A stretch of DNA of 45,105 nt from Paenibacillus maysiensis (lineage in GTDB: Bacteria; Bacillota; Bacilli; Paenibacillales; Paenibacillaceae). The notes beneath the pieces are model-generated. The model saw only the letters and a list, made by a program, of their open reading frames with translations, did not search any database and was not told the DNA's origin. The stretch lies in contig NZ_ASRY01000182.1 in NCBI RefSeq assembly GCF_000520815.1, positions 1-45,105 of the forward strand, written 5' to 3'. A program made the translations under genes and the position numbers. Below are positions 1 through 8,315 of this stretch, piece by piece (the stretch's first letter is position 1; each line of letters starts with the position of its first letter).

Positions 1-144
1 GTTGGCCTCGTTAATTTCTTATTTGCGTCTTATATATCCCAGGTTTTAAAAACTATATTTCTGCTCAAATGTCTCGCTTCTTCACACGAAAACAAATGCT
101 TTTTATTGTCGGACGAATGCTCCGTACACGTCATTAATATATCG

Positions 145-184
145 CAATATTAGACACTCCAGTCATGTGGAGTGTCTAATATTG
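145..184. repeat. Perfect 17-bp inverted repeat (hairpin)
   Basis: Two arms, 145-161 and 168-184, pair perfectly around the 6-nt loop GTCATG. The core arm reads TTAGACACTCC. No T-run follows on either strand, so this is not a standard intrinsic terminator. It could be the end of an upstream transcription unit, an operator or a small palindromic repeat. The rest of 1-400 shows no confident gene. Confidence 0.6.
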
Positions 185-223
185 ATGGTATGAAAAGATA
201 TATAACAGTATCGCTCAAGGAGG

Positions 224-349
224 TTGAAAGATAGGCAGACGAGTCGCGTTGAACGCTACGTGAGGATTGAAAGGCTGAAAAGATTGATGAATAAAGGGAT
301 GCAGGCGATTCGCAAAGCTAATTATTTAGTGCGATCCTTGAGAAGATAA
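224..349 (+). CDS. Possible small basic peptide (about 41 aa), doubtful
   Basis: This frame is open from 206 to the TAA at 347-349. The translation is rich in Arg and Lys (it includes RVERYVRIERLKRL) and ends in RSLRR. A strong AAGGAGG lies at 217-223, but it abuts the TTG at 224, and the later starts (GTG 260, ATG 287, ATG 299) are not well spaced from it. No family is recognised. It could be a short real gene, the tail of a decayed gene, or chance. Confidence 0.15.
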   Translation: MKDRQTSRVERYVRIERLKRLMNKGMQAIRKANYLVRSLRR

Positions 350-400
350 AAAAGATATTTATAAAATATTGAGGTTTAATGAAAGATGAGGGTTCATGTT

Positions 401-1363
401 ATGCCAAAAAACGATAATATGCTGGCAATTCTATGGATGCTGAATTCGGGCGTGAAAATGACTGCAAAACAAATATCCGAAAAGTTAGAAATAAATATAA
501 GGACAGTCTATCGGTATATTGATGCACTATGTGCCAGTGGAGTGCCTATAATATCCGACACAGGTCATAATGGCGGGTATAGCTTGCTGAATAATTTTAT
601 CAGAGCACCTCTGCTATTTGATATTGAGGAAAAAAAGGCGCTCCTTCATGCTGCTGTTTTTGCAAAAGAAGCTGGATACCCTTTGAGTGAGGCATTAGGC
701 ACTGCGACATCAAAATTGAAAATGTATTCGAATCAGGAGCAGGAAAGTATACTTAGCCGTCATTTAGCCGGATTTGAAGTTATTAACCGCATGGGAGACC
801 CTTCTCTTCAGCCGATACTGGCAGAATTGGAGCAGGCTGTAGCAAACGAATTCTCTGTAGAAATGGATTATCGCACAAGCCATGAAGAACAACCCAAGAA
901 TAGGGTGATAGACCCCTATGGAATGGTTTACTGGAACAATAAATGGTATACTGTTGCATTTTGTCACCTAAGGAATGAGATCCGTAGCTTTCGGGTAGAT
1001 CGGATTTTACAAATCAAGCGTACTCCAATCATATTTAAGCGTTCTGAAGCTTTTTCGGCCCGTGAATTTTTTATGCAAAATCTGTTACCTGATTTAGTGG
1101 GTAAGGACGGTTTAATTTCTTTAATGATCGAAGGCAGGACAGAGGCATTGGATGACTTATGCCTGCATTGGTTTTTGGGGCATCATCTGAAAGAGCGGAC
1201 ATCCAATCAAGCCATCTTTTTGCTTGAGGAAAAATCAATTCAAACATATGTCCCTTATTTTCTCCTATCCTACGGGAAATCCATTCAAGTAATCGAACCA
1301 CGGAGTTTGAAGGAAAAACTTGTTGCTGTTGCGTCGGAGTTAATGGAATATTATCAACTTTAA
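401..1363 (+). CDS. HTH/WYL-domain transcriptional regulator (YafY/DeoR-like)
   Basis: This is a cytoplasmic DNA-binding regulator. The N-terminal ~60 residues form an HTH_11-type winged helix (TAKQISEKLEI, then RTVYRYIDAL), followed by a GGY turn. The second half is a WYL-type ligand-sensing module (DPYGMVYWNNKWYTVAF, then RSFRVDRI). Length (~320 aa) is normal for the family. ATG 401 is preferred because GAGGG lies 8 nt upstream and the family usually begins just before this motif. ATG 386 is an in-frame alternative with a weaker site. The stop overlaps a strong terminator, so the gene is probably monocistronic. The downstream PfpI and VOC genes are plausible targets, but nothing in the sequence proves this. 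Confidence 0.9.
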   Translation: MPKNDNMLAILWMLNSGVKMTAKQISEKLEINIRTVYRYIDALCASGVPIISDTGHNGGYSLLNNFIRAPLLFDIEEKKALLHAAVFAKEAGYPLSEALGTATSKLKMYSNQEQESILSRHLAGFEVINRMGDPSLQPILAELEQAVANEFSVEMDYRTSHEEQPKNRVIDPYGMVYWNNKWYTVAFCHLRNEIRSFRVDRILQIKRTPIIFKRSEAFSAREFFMQNLLPDLVGKDGLISLMIEGRTEALDDLCLHWFLGHHLKERTSNQAIFLLEEKSIQTYVPYFLLSYGKSIQVIEPRSLKEKLVAVASELMEYYQL

Positions 1364-1402
1364 TAGCTTCACTGACAGCAGATGTCAGTGAAGCTATTTT
1401 AT
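1362..1402 (+). terminator. Rho-independent terminator after the WYL regulator
   Basis: A 16-bp perfect stem (core TAGCTTCACTGACA against TGTCAGTGAAGCTA) with a 5-nt loop is followed by TTTTAT. It begins inside the stop codon of the upstream gene. Confidence 0.85.
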
Positions 1403-1418
1403 AATGATGATAATCATT
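1403..1418. promoter_or_regulatory. Candidate Fur-like operator
   Basis: A perfect inverted repeat AATGAT-gata-ATCATT contains the 12-nt core ATGATAATCATT of the Fur box, but the flanks match poorly (about 14 of 19 positions). It lies about 60 bp upstream of the PfpI-like gene. A TATAAT overlaps it at 1400-1405. It is AT-rich, so chance is possible. Confidence 0.25.
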
Positions 1419-1476
1419 GATTACCGATGGATGGTTGGTATCACTTGATGAATTGTAAAATAAGGAGAACTTGCAA

Positions 1477-2103
1477 ATGAATAATACGGTATATCTTTAT
1501 GTGTTTGACACCATGGCAGACTGGGAAATAGGTTACTTAACTGCCGAACTGAACTCGGGAAGATATTATAAAAAGGGGCTGGCCCCATCAAAAATAGTTA
1601 CCGTGGGAATTGAAAAGATTCCTGTAACTACAATGGGCGGATTGAAAATACTGCCTGACATCAAGCTAGATGAGTGCAGCCTTGAAAGCACGGATGCATT
1701 GATTTTACCCGGTGGAGATACATGGACAGAAACAATTCACCAACCCATCTTAAAAATCGTTGAGGGGTGTTTAAAGGAAGGTATATTGGTTGCAGCGATT
1801 TGTGGTGCTACAATGGGACTTGCCCAGACAGGATTGCTGAATTCACGTTGGCATACAAGCAATGATTTGGAATATCTTAAAATGATCTGTCCTACTTACA
1901 CGGGCGAAAAGTATTACAAAATGGAGTCTGCTGTAACTGATGGAAAACTGATCACTGCATCTGGAACAGCTCCGTTGGAATTTTCCGTACACGTCTTAAA
2001 AGCTCTGGGTGTGTTTTCTTCAAAAACATTAGATGCCTGGTACGGTCTTAATAAGACTCAGGATTCCAAATATTTCTATGAGTTGATGAATTCAATCCAA
2101 TGA
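1477..2103 (+). CDS. DJ-1/PfpI family protein (type 1 glutamine amidotransferase-like, YoaZ-like)
   Basis: This ~208-aa single-domain protein has the DJ-1/PfpI alpha/beta fold. The nucleophile-elbow cysteine is in AICGATMG near residue 107, and the preceding strand carries the LILPGGDTW motif typical of the family. It resembles B. subtilis YoaZ (YLYV.DT.ADWEIGYLTAEL start). Members act as stress-related hydrolases, glyoxalases or deglycases; the substrate cannot be told from sequence. ATG 1477 is chosen because AAGGAG (1462-1467) lies 9 nt upstream, while the in-frame TTG at 1471 is too close to it. The VOC gene follows 48 bp later and is probably cotranscribed. Confidence 0.88.
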   Translation: MNNTVYLYVFDTMADWEIGYLTAELNSGRYYKKGLAPSKIVTVGIEKIPVTTMGGLKILPDIKLDECSLESTDALILPGGDTWTETIHQPILKIVEGCLKEGILVAAICGATMGLAQTGLLNSRWHTSNDLEYLKMICPTYTGEKYYKMESAVTDGKLITASGTAPLEFSVHVLKALGVFSSKTLDAWYGLNKTQDSKYFYELMNSIQ

Positions 2104-2151
2104 AGGTATAAGCATAAAATTGATATTTGATCATTTAAAGGAGGAGTTAAA

Positions 2152-2676
2152 ATGACTGAAAGCAGAGAATATACGGGAGTGTCAGGTAAATATACAAAGA
2201 ATGGAATGCCCAACGGCTTTACATCTATTACCCCTTTTATTACAGTGAAGAATCCTTCAGAAGCAATAGAGTTCTATAAAACGGTTTTCAATGCAAGAGT
2301 TAAGGATATTACTGAATATCCTGATGAGAATGGCAATAAAATAATCGTTCATGCTGAATTAGATTTTGGAAATGGTTTTTTGCAGCTGGGAGCAGCGAAT
2401 CCGGCATATCAATTGGTCTTGCCGCCAGATGAAGACAATGCGTGTTATTCTTTAGGAATTTACGTAATGAATGTTGATCAGGTATTTGAAAATGCGGTAG
2501 CAAGAGGAGCAAAAGTAAGGGAACCGATTGCAAACTTTGTTTCAGGTGATCGATTCGCAAGTATATTGGATCCTTTTGGAGTAAGATGGTCTATTATGAC
2601 TAGGATTGAGGATTTGTCAGAAGAAGAAAGTAGTCGGAGGGTTGCTGAATGGGCCAAAAGCTTTAGTGGAGAATAA
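2152..2676 (+). CDS. VOC-family protein (PhnB/glyoxalase-like)
   Basis: This 174-aa protein has the vicinal oxygen chelate beta-alpha-beta-beta-beta pattern: ITPFITVKNPSEAIEFYKTVFNA at about 25-47, LQLG in the middle, and DPFGVRWSIMT near the C-terminus. PhnB-like members typically have this length and are often annotated as glyoxalase/bleomycin-resistance-type proteins. Metal ligands are not obviously complete, so catalytic activity is uncertain. An excellent AAAGGAGGAG lies 6 nt before ATG. It follows the PfpI-like gene closely, which suggests a two-gene detoxification operon (inference). Confidence 0.85.
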   Translation: MTESREYTGVSGKYTKNGMPNGFTSITPFITVKNPSEAIEFYKTVFNARVKDITEYPDENGNKIIVHAELDFGNGFLQLGAANPAYQLVLPPDEDNACYSLGIYVMNVDQVFENAVARGAKVREPIANFVSGDRFASILDPFGVRWSIMTRIEDLSEEESSRRVAEWAKSFSGE

Positions 2677-2781
2677 TGCAATAACTGTCTTAATAAAAAG
2701 TGTTAAAAGTGACAGTTTGCTTAAATGATGTAATAGAAATGCTGGTACCAAATAGTTGGCGAAAATAGAAACTTCAAAATT
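2677..2781. other. Intergenic, no feature recognised
   Basis: This AT-rich spacer lies between the VOC gene and the downstream gene relic. No convincing terminator or RNA was seen. Confidence 0.4.
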
Positions 2782-3368
2782 TTAGGGTTGAAAAAGCAAC
2801 CCTTCGAAAATATACCGTGTCGTCAAGGGACTACCAGCTTCATACGGCATCATGATCACCGCCACAAGGCATATGGAGAGCATCGCTCGCTTGATATAAG
2901 AGTGTAGCCGATCCAATAGAGGGGTTCGTTGGGGACGAAATTCAATCTCAATATGTTATTGTCCTTACATTTAAACCATTCCCTTGTTGCCTCGCCGGGG
3001 TCTAGAATAGCCGGAATCAAAGCCACATCGTCCACGTACTGCTTGTTATCTTTGGTATGAGAATTCATGATGTATTGCATTAACGCTGTTCTGAATTTGC
3101 GAAAGAATGGACTCAAACTTTTCCATTACAAATTGATCTGCTGAACGTAGAGCAATAAAAGTCAGGTGAAAAATGGGGGTATGAGTATTTTGTAGTTTCG
3201 AATGGCGGTTTACCATACTCGAAGGCCAGTCAAATTACGCGCGGAAATATACGCTAAACCCTTGTTTTTAAATATAAGAAAAGACCATAATCTGTTGACA
3301 CATAAGCGTAACCCTTTTGACTCAGTTTGTTCTTTTAGTTGTTCAGCTAACGACAATGCATGGTTCAT
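2782..3368 (-). pseudogene. Frameshifted relic of an unrecognised gene (~195 codons)
   Basis: On the minus strand, coding-like stretches follow one another in different frames. The order is ATG 3368 with MNHALSLAEQLKEQTESKG to ...ARNLTGLRVW, then YGKPPFETTKYSYPHF, then ALRSADQFVMEKFESIL, then VDDVALIPAILDPGEATREW, then PLLDRLHSYIKRAMLS, ending at the TAA at 2782-2784. At least three frame changes are needed to join them. No known family is recognised. The weak SD and the isolation between spacers fit a decayed accessory gene. The alternative is chance open stretches in AT-rich DNA, but the codon pattern and the end-to-end order favour a relic. Confidence 0.4.
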
Positions 3369-3641
3369 ACTTTTACCTAACTAAATGCAAGAGAGCCGGA
3401 GCATCAAAAGCTCAATTTAACTTTTCACGTAAGTTCGTAAATAAAGAAGATGGTTCGAGATATGAAGAAGACCTGCAAGTATGTTATATTTAACAAACGG
3501 CAATCATGATGAACAGCAAATGTAATGATTTTTTTAGTAAAGCCACAGGGTCGAAGAACAGGTGAACAAAGTGTTCTGATGGTGGAACGGTTACAGGATT
3601 GAATATAGATTGACTCAGATATAGAAAAGGATGAGATTATT
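3369..3641. other. Intergenic region, nothing recognised
   Basis: There are only short AT-rich open stretches here. No promoter motif, RNA or repeat stands out other than the ribosome-binding region of the next gene (AAAAGG at 3625-3630). Confidence 0.4.
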
Positions 3642-4085
3642 TTGGAAAACAACGAAACTCAGCAGGAATTTGCAGAAGTATATGAGCAGCTTAAAGTAGC
3701 TGTAAACCGAACCTCCGATTGGAAAGCGCGTCTAGCTGCGGTAAATGATCTGGGCGCATGGAAGAACCAGCAGACGATTGACGTGCTGACACACCGATTG
3801 AATAATGATACGGTATATGCCGTTCAGGAAGCCGCTTACCGCAAGCTTCAGGAATGGGGCGAGAATGTACAGCCGCCTGTGCGCAAAGAGGGTGAGCTTG
3901 TTAAGGGCCTGACGAAGATTCTGGTGCGGATTAAAAAAAGCCTGCCAGCCGACCATACCTATAACGATTTTCGCGAGAAGCTGCACAAGATGAGAGTCGA
4001 TATTTATGACGTCTATGAAGGCGACAAGGGTGCTGAGTTTGATCAGTGGCTGGAGCAAAAATGGGCTTCGTTATCCACAAGATAA
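3642..4085 (+). CDS. Small HEAT-repeat protein
   Basis: This 147-aa protein has one clear HEAT-type helical pair near residues 20-60 (WKARLAAVNDLGAWKNQQTIDVLTHRL, then VQEAAYRKLQEWG), so it is probably a scaffold or protein-binding module. The C-terminal ~70 residues (TYNDFREKLHKMRVDIYDVYE onward) are helical and of unknown role. The start is TTG 3642, with AAAAGG about 11 nt upstream. The ATG at 3631 is in another frame. Similar proteins occur in paenibacilli, but no function is known to me. A strong terminator follows. Confidence 0.8.
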   Translation: MENNETQQEFAEVYEQLKVAVNRTSDWKARLAAVNDLGAWKNQQTIDVLTHRLNNDTVYAVQEAAYRKLQEWGENVQPPVRKEGELVKGLTKILVRIKKSLPADHTYNDFREKLHKMRVDIYDVYEGDKGAEFDQWLEQKWASLSTR

Positions 4086-4140
4086 TGTCTGAACCCTGCA
4101 ATTGAATGTATTTTTAAGGATTGTAACTGGTGATGCAGAC

Positions 4141-4186
4141 AAGGCCTTAACAAGGATAAGGGGTTATTTTTGTTAAGGTCTTTTTT
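4141..4186 (+). terminator. Rho-independent terminator after the HEAT protein gene
   Basis: Arms GCCTTAACAA and TTGTTAAGGT(C) enclose a 16-nt loop and are followed by six T residues at 4181-4186. Confidence 0.85.
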
Positions 4187-4697
4187 ATCTTTTGGGAGTT
4201 GGAATATTTGTATCTTTTCCAAAGCTATGAAATACATATCAGGAATGCAAAGAAAGCAACTAAGAAATATCTGTAGATAAATTGTAGGGAAATGTTCATT
4301 TTTTGATGGGGCAATAGTGAAGTTTGTCGTTGATAAACATGTTTCCGTGAAATATATTAGCTCTAAGCGTGGTCATAGTGAATAAGCTGTTGCAACGACA
4401 AAATCTGTTCTCTATTTTTTACCATTATTCTTTAACCATTGGTTAATTAACAAGTGTTGATTTTCCGTTTTTTTTGTCATACAATTCTTTCATTGCTACA
4501 GGGTCGGACTCAGGAACAGCAAGGCTTGATTCATATTTGGACGTGATTTCCTTGTACGCACTCGGATGATGAAGTATCTCTATATTGGCAAAATCAGCAT
4601 CACGGCAGACCGATATCTCCATATCCTTTTTGGGATAGCGGCTGTTTTTCATATCTTTCAGGTTTGATGATGAACATATACGAAGGGGAGCGTTTTT
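4187..4697. other. Gene-poor spacer upstream of the permease
   Basis: This 0.5-kb stretch is AT-rich. It holds a short plus-strand open stretch ending at 4385 (contains KFVVDKHVSVKYIS) that reads like a coding fragment, and a doubtful minus-strand ORF listed separately. No riboswitch or T-box motif was recognised. Confidence 0.4.
4443..4652 (-). CDS. Doubtful small ORF (~69 aa)
   Basis: The ORF is open on the minus strand and ends in DPVAMKELYDKKNGKSTLVN. An upstream ATG at 4712 would overlap the permease start. The ribosome-binding site is weak and no family is recognised. It may be a gene fragment or noncoding. Confidence 0.2.
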   Translation of the reverse strand: MKNSRYPKKDMEISVCRDADFANIEILHHPSAYKEITSKYESSLAVPESDPVAMKELYDKKNGKSTLVN

Positions 4698-6077
4698 TTG
4701 GAATCGAAACAATTAACGAGAGGGCTAAAGCCACGGCATGTTGAGCTGATTGCGCTTGGAGGCACCATTGGCGTTGGCTTGTTTATGGGGTCGGCAAGTA
4801 CGATAAAATGGGCGGGGCCTTCTGTGCTGTTGGCCTACCTCTTAGCCGGGATTATTATGTTTTTTGTCATGCGGATGATGGGAGAAATGCTGATTCTCGA
4901 ACCGGTGACAGGCTCATTCGCTACTTTTGCTCATAAATATATTAGCCCTTTGGCCGGTTTTTTGACCGCTTGGAGCTATTGGTTTTTATGGGTTACTGTA
5001 GGGATGGCGGAGGTTACTGCGATTGGGGTGTACGTGGGCTATTGGTTCCCTGACATTCCGCAATGGCTGCCAGCCTTGGCAGGTGTCATCATTATTGCGT
5101 TAGCCAATTTGGCGGCTGTGAAATTTTATGGAGAATTTGAATTTTGGTTTGCCATGATTAAGATTGTCGCCATTATCTTTATGCTGATTATTGGCACGGG
5201 TATGATCTTCTTTGGCCTGGGGAACGGCGGGCAACCGATTGGTCTCTCCAATCTGTACAGCCATGGCGGTTTTTTTGCAGGTGGTTTAAAAGGTTTTCTA
5301 TTTGCACTCTGTATTGTAACGGCCGCTTATCAAGGTATAGAGATGGTGGGCATTACGGCGGGTGAAGCAGAAAATCCGAAAATGACGCTGCGAAAAGCCA
5401 TTAAGAATATTATCTGGCGTATTCTGATTTTTTACGTGGGTGCGATTTTTGTTATTGTTACAATCTATCCATGGAATCAAATTGGCGAGATCGGCAGTCC
5501 TTTCGTTCTGACCTTTGCCAAAGTAGGGATTGTTGCCGCTGCGGGCATCATTAATTTCGTTGTTCTCACAGCCGCGATGTCAGGCTGCAACAGTGGTATT
5601 TACAGTGCGGGAAGAATGTTATACACATTGTCTAAAAACGGACAAGCCCCCAAGTTCTTTGGGAAAGTTTCCGAAAGCGGGGTTCCCAGAAATAGTATTA
5701 TTGCGACCATTTCCTTGCTGCTGGTGGGAGTGCTGTTTAATTACTTAATCCCTGATTCCAAGCTGTTCCTGTATATTTATAGCGCCAGTGTTCTTCCAGG
5801 CATGGTACCGTGGTTTGCAATGGCAATCAGCCAATTTAAATTCAGGAAAAAGTGGAAGAACGAAATGGAAGATCATCCCTTCAAGTCTCGTTTTTTCCCG
5901 ATCAGCAACTACATCACCATTATCTTCTTGTCCCTGGTGATCGTTGGAATGTGGTTCAATCCAGACACGCGCACGTCATTGATTGTCGGAGCATCATTCA
6001 TGGCGATCGTCATTGTCGGCTATTTTGTCTTTGGCATAGGAAAGCGGCAGAGAATTGAAGAATTAGATGAGAAATAG
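4698..6077 (+). CDS. APC-superfamily amino acid permease (AAT family)
   Basis: This 459-aa integral membrane proton-coupled amino acid transporter has about 12 hydrophobic segments. It opens with the family signature [25 protein letters not shown] at about 8-32 and has the conserved GEAENP motif in the cytoplasmic loop near residues 222-227. Length is typical. It resembles the AapA/YbgF/AroP group; the substrate cannot be assigned. The start is TTG 4698, with GAAGGGGAG (4682-4690) 7 nt upstream. It is monocistronic with its own terminator. Confidence 0.93.
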   Translation: MESKQLTRGLKPRHVELIALGGTIGVGLFMGSASTIKWAGPSVLLAYLLAGIIMFFVMRMMGEMLILEPVTGSFATFAHKYISPLAGFLTAWSYWFLWVTVGMAEVTAIGVYVGYWFPDIPQWLPALAGVIIIALANLAAVKFYGEFEFWFAMIKIVAIIFMLIIGTGMIFFGLGNGGQPIGLSNLYSHGGFFAGGLKGFLFALCIVTAAYQGIEMVGITAGEAENPKMTLRKAIKNIIWRILIFYVGAIFVIVTIYPWNQIGEIGSPFVLTFAKVGIVAAAGIINFVVLTAAMSGCNSGIYSAGRMLYTLSKNGQAPKFFGKVSESGVPRNSIIATISLLLVGVLFNYLIPDSKLFLYIYSASVLPGMVPWFAMAISQFKFRKKWKNEMEDHPFKSRFFPISNYITIIFLSLVIVGMWFNPDTRTSLIVGASFMAIVIVGYFVFGIGKRQRIEELDEK

Positions 6078-6103
6078 ACCGCTGCTAAAATGCAGAGATC
6101 ATG

Positions 6104-6147
6104 ACCGAGCGAGATTCAGGTTACGCCCTGAGTTCGCTCGGTTTTTC
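6104..6147 (+). terminator. Rho-independent terminator after the permease
   Basis: Outer arms ACCGAGCGA (6104-6112) and TCGCTCGGT (6134-6142), with an additional inner CAGG/CCTG pairing, are followed by TTTT. Confidence 0.9.
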
Positions 6148-6192
6148 TTTTACCAAGGTAAAAGAAACTTACTTCGGAAACGGAAAAACAGC

Positions 6193-6930
6193 TCAAGCTT
6201 TAACCCTGTACCAATACGTATAAACTTCTGAGTATCCTAGTTTGGCATAAAGCCGTTGTGCAGGTTTATTATCGGCTACAACGGCTAAATAGCTGTGTCT
6301 GGCCCCGTGTTCTTGTCCCCATTTGAGCAAATGTAATATCATTTGTTCCCCGAAGCCCTGATTTCTGTAATTTAAATCGGTCACAATATCGTATAAACCT
6401 AGATACTCTCTTTCTATAATTCCAAGACCGCAAGCAATAACTTGATTGTTGTCATAAAGCGAGATAAACCCTTTCTTCGTTATGATATTAGACAACATGC
6501 GTTCCATGATGCCCTTATGATGATCTTTCACATGATTGAGTCTGCAAAAATGCTCTAACCATTCTTCATTCATATGTTCATCTATTTTCACCGAATTTAG
6601 TTGGGGGCTGCTTAGGTTATCCAGCTTTAAGGTTTGAACACTTGTTGGGTCCATGAGGGAATAGCCCTTTTCCTCTAAAATGCGATCTAAATGCTCAGGA
6701 TGGATAAAGGGAGTGATTTTATAGGTTGCGGGCAAGTTACGATCTGAAAATAAGCTCTCACACTCTTCAATTTTATGATCGAGGTCAAAGGTTGAATAAT
6801 GAATCGGGTTAATCGAGTTGGCACGTTTGGTATAACCATCTGCAAAGCGCAAAATCCATCCATCGTAAAGTAAAGTGGATAGGGGCTGCCAGTTGTTCAA
6901 GGATAGCTCTTCAATAATTTTGTGGTTCAT
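6193..6930 (-). CDS. GNAT-family N-acetyltransferase
   Basis: This ~245-aa acetyl-CoA-dependent acyltransferase has its GNAT core in the C-terminal third: VIACGLGIIEREYLGLYDIVTD (strands 4 and 5), the acetyl-CoA loop RNQGFGEQMI (the R/Q-x-x-G-x-G/A motif), then NKPAQRLYAKLGYSEVYTYWYR. The N-terminal half (NNWQPLSTLLYDGWILRFADGYTKRANS) matches the two-domain GNATs with a degenerate N-terminal copy. ATG 6930 is chosen because GGAGG lies 6 nt upstream; the longer open frame to 7008 is hydrophobic noise. The substrate is unknown. Confidence 0.88.
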   Translation of the reverse strand: MNHKIIEELSLNNWQPLSTLLYDGWILRFADGYTKRANSINPIHYSTFDLDHKIEECESLFSDRNLPATYKITPFIHPEHLDRILEEKGYSLMDPTSVQTLKLDNLSSPQLNSVKIDEHMNEEWLEHFCRLNHVKDHHKGIMERMLSNIITKKGFISLYDNNQVIACGLGIIEREYLGLYDIVTDLNYRNQGFGEQMILHLLKWGQEHGARHSYLAVVADNKPAQRLYAKLGYSEVYTYWYRVKA

Positions 6931-7150
6931 AGGTATCCTCCATATGGTTTGATGAATAATAATACATGCTAATGAATAATAAACCAAAGAGAAATAGAAA
7001 GAAAGCACTAATTTTGTTTAGGTCAAGCCAATATACAAAGGACATAAATTATCTATAGTTTCTTCTAAATTTTAACTGTTAATAGAATTTTAGAGAAGCT
7101 ATAATTTTATTAAATAATTGGAGTGCAAATAGAGAGGGGTTAAGGGGAAG

Positions 7151-7852
7151 ATGTTGTTGAAAAAATGGTCATTGCTCTTGATGTTAGCCTTGCTAGTAGT
7201 AGCATCATTGGGCTGGAACGGCGGGGTATCTTACGCAGCTACCACAGAATATACTTGGAACAAGTACAAGGGTACTGAAGTGAAGACATATAGATTGACT
7301 GCAGTGCCGGGAAGAGTCGAATATATGGATCAGGAAAGGCTTTTTGCCGCTTTAAGCCAAACCCCAAATGTGTATGGAGATTTCAGCGGCTATGAAACGG
7401 GGAAAACAACTGGAGTTGTAACCGAAAGCATAACGGATGCGGTTTATAAATTTACAGTTACTGATTTTCTTCGCGATCAGGAGCCTGAGGTTGTAGAGTA
7501 TATAAATCCCAGAGGCGGAATTCCTCATAGATGGAATGGAACTAGTGATATTCGGATTTTTATGAGAGGGTCAGAAGCGACTTCTTTGTCTGAGCTGTTT
7601 TATGAGGCGACACCAAGTGAAGGACGCTTTCAATTTAATCCTGACGATATATATTTAGTTACATTCTGGTCCAGTACAGTAAGACCTATCAGTGGTATGT
7701 CTGCTGAAGCGCTAATAGAGGAAGGACCTCACACGTTTATAAATCGGGAGCTTGTAGGTCAAGTAACAAGCGAAGATTCTGCAGCTTATCCGCAAGATGG
7801 GATTTCAGAGGGTTACTATTATGCTTATCAAGGTGCTACTACAAAAGAATAA
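7151..7852 (+). CDS. Secreted protein of unknown function
   Basis: This 233-aa protein has a clear Sec signal peptide (MLLKKW, then a hydrophobic core to about residue 22, probable cleavage after SYA at residue 29). The mature part has no cysteine and no family I recognise. Mixed beta-rich stretches alternate with charged loops, so it is probably exported to the cell surface or medium. The start is supported by a purine-rich AGAGGGGTTAAGGGGAAG just before ATG. It is followed by a terminator and stands alone. Confidence 0.75.
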   Translation: MLLKKWSLLLMLALLVVASLGWNGGVSYAATTEYTWNKYKGTEVKTYRLTAVPGRVEYMDQERLFAALSQTPNVYGDFSGYETGKTTGVVTESITDAVYKFTVTDFLRDQEPEVVEYINPRGGIPHRWNGTSDIRIFMRGSEATSLSELFYEATPSEGRFQFNPDDIYLVTFWSSTVRPISGMSAEALIEEGPHTFINRELVGQVTSEDSAAYPQDGISEGYYYAYQGATTKE

Positions 7853-7929
7853 CCCAGATGATATAGAATGGCTAATACGTGATCCAAATAACGAGCAAAT
7901 AAGTAAGTGAGAGTGATCTGTAATATTAG

Positions 7930-7982
7930 AGATAACAGAGTGTATACCCATCCGGGATTATATACATGATGTTATCTTTTTT
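7930..7982 (+). terminator. Rho-independent terminator after the secreted protein gene
   Basis: AGATAAC (7930-7936) pairs with GTTATCT (7971-7977), with extra internal GTGTATA/TATATAC pairing, followed by a T-run. Confidence 0.75.
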
Positions 7983-8282
7983 ATTTCTACGCTGGCAATG
8001 AGAACATACAGCGATGGAAGAAAAGGTTTGAAAATTTGATTTCCAATGAAAACCATTTTAAATGATCGGGATATTGGTTTTAAAATAATGACGATTTAAT
8101 GGATAATACAGCATACCTAAAGCGACTTTTTTTACAGTCTTTATTCAAACCTAGGGAGATTATTCCGATAATTCAAGTATATACAGTTTGGTGTCAATTG
8201 TTATGAAAATTCGTTTGAAAACAAAAGAGATAATTTTCACAAATGAACAGGAGCACAGGGGGAACTGACCTGGTTTTACATC
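7983..8282. other. Intergenic region upstream of the SLH protein gene
   Basis: This 300-bp AT-rich spacer has several TTGNNN and TANNNT elements, but no pair with correct spacing that I would call. No RNA motif was recognised. Confidence 0.35.
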
Positions 8283-8315
8283 ATGAAGGAGGTGAAATAC
8301 CCTAGAATCTTATGA
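8283..8315 (+). CDS. Possible 10-residue leader peptide (MKEVKYPRIL)
   Basis: ATG 8283 opens a ten-codon frame whose TGA overlaps the ATG of the SLH gene (ATGA, 8312-8315). The SLH gene's AAGGAGGTG lies inside this mini-ORF, 19 nt from its own ATG, which is unusually far. Translational coupling or a leader peptide would explain the geometry. The mini-ORF lacks a strong SD of its own. Confidence 0.2.
   Translation: MKEVKYPRIL

Noticed and set aside
2856..3116. 86-aa minus-strand ORF as an independent gene
   Set aside because: It is better explained as one frame of the larger decayed gene at 2782-3368. Its start region and C-terminal tail do not continue the coding-like pattern in a single frame.
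4443..4712. Long version of the minus-strand ORF overlapping the permease start
   Set aside because: It would begin inside the permease coding region. Even the shorter version has a weak RBS and stays only as a low-confidence entry.
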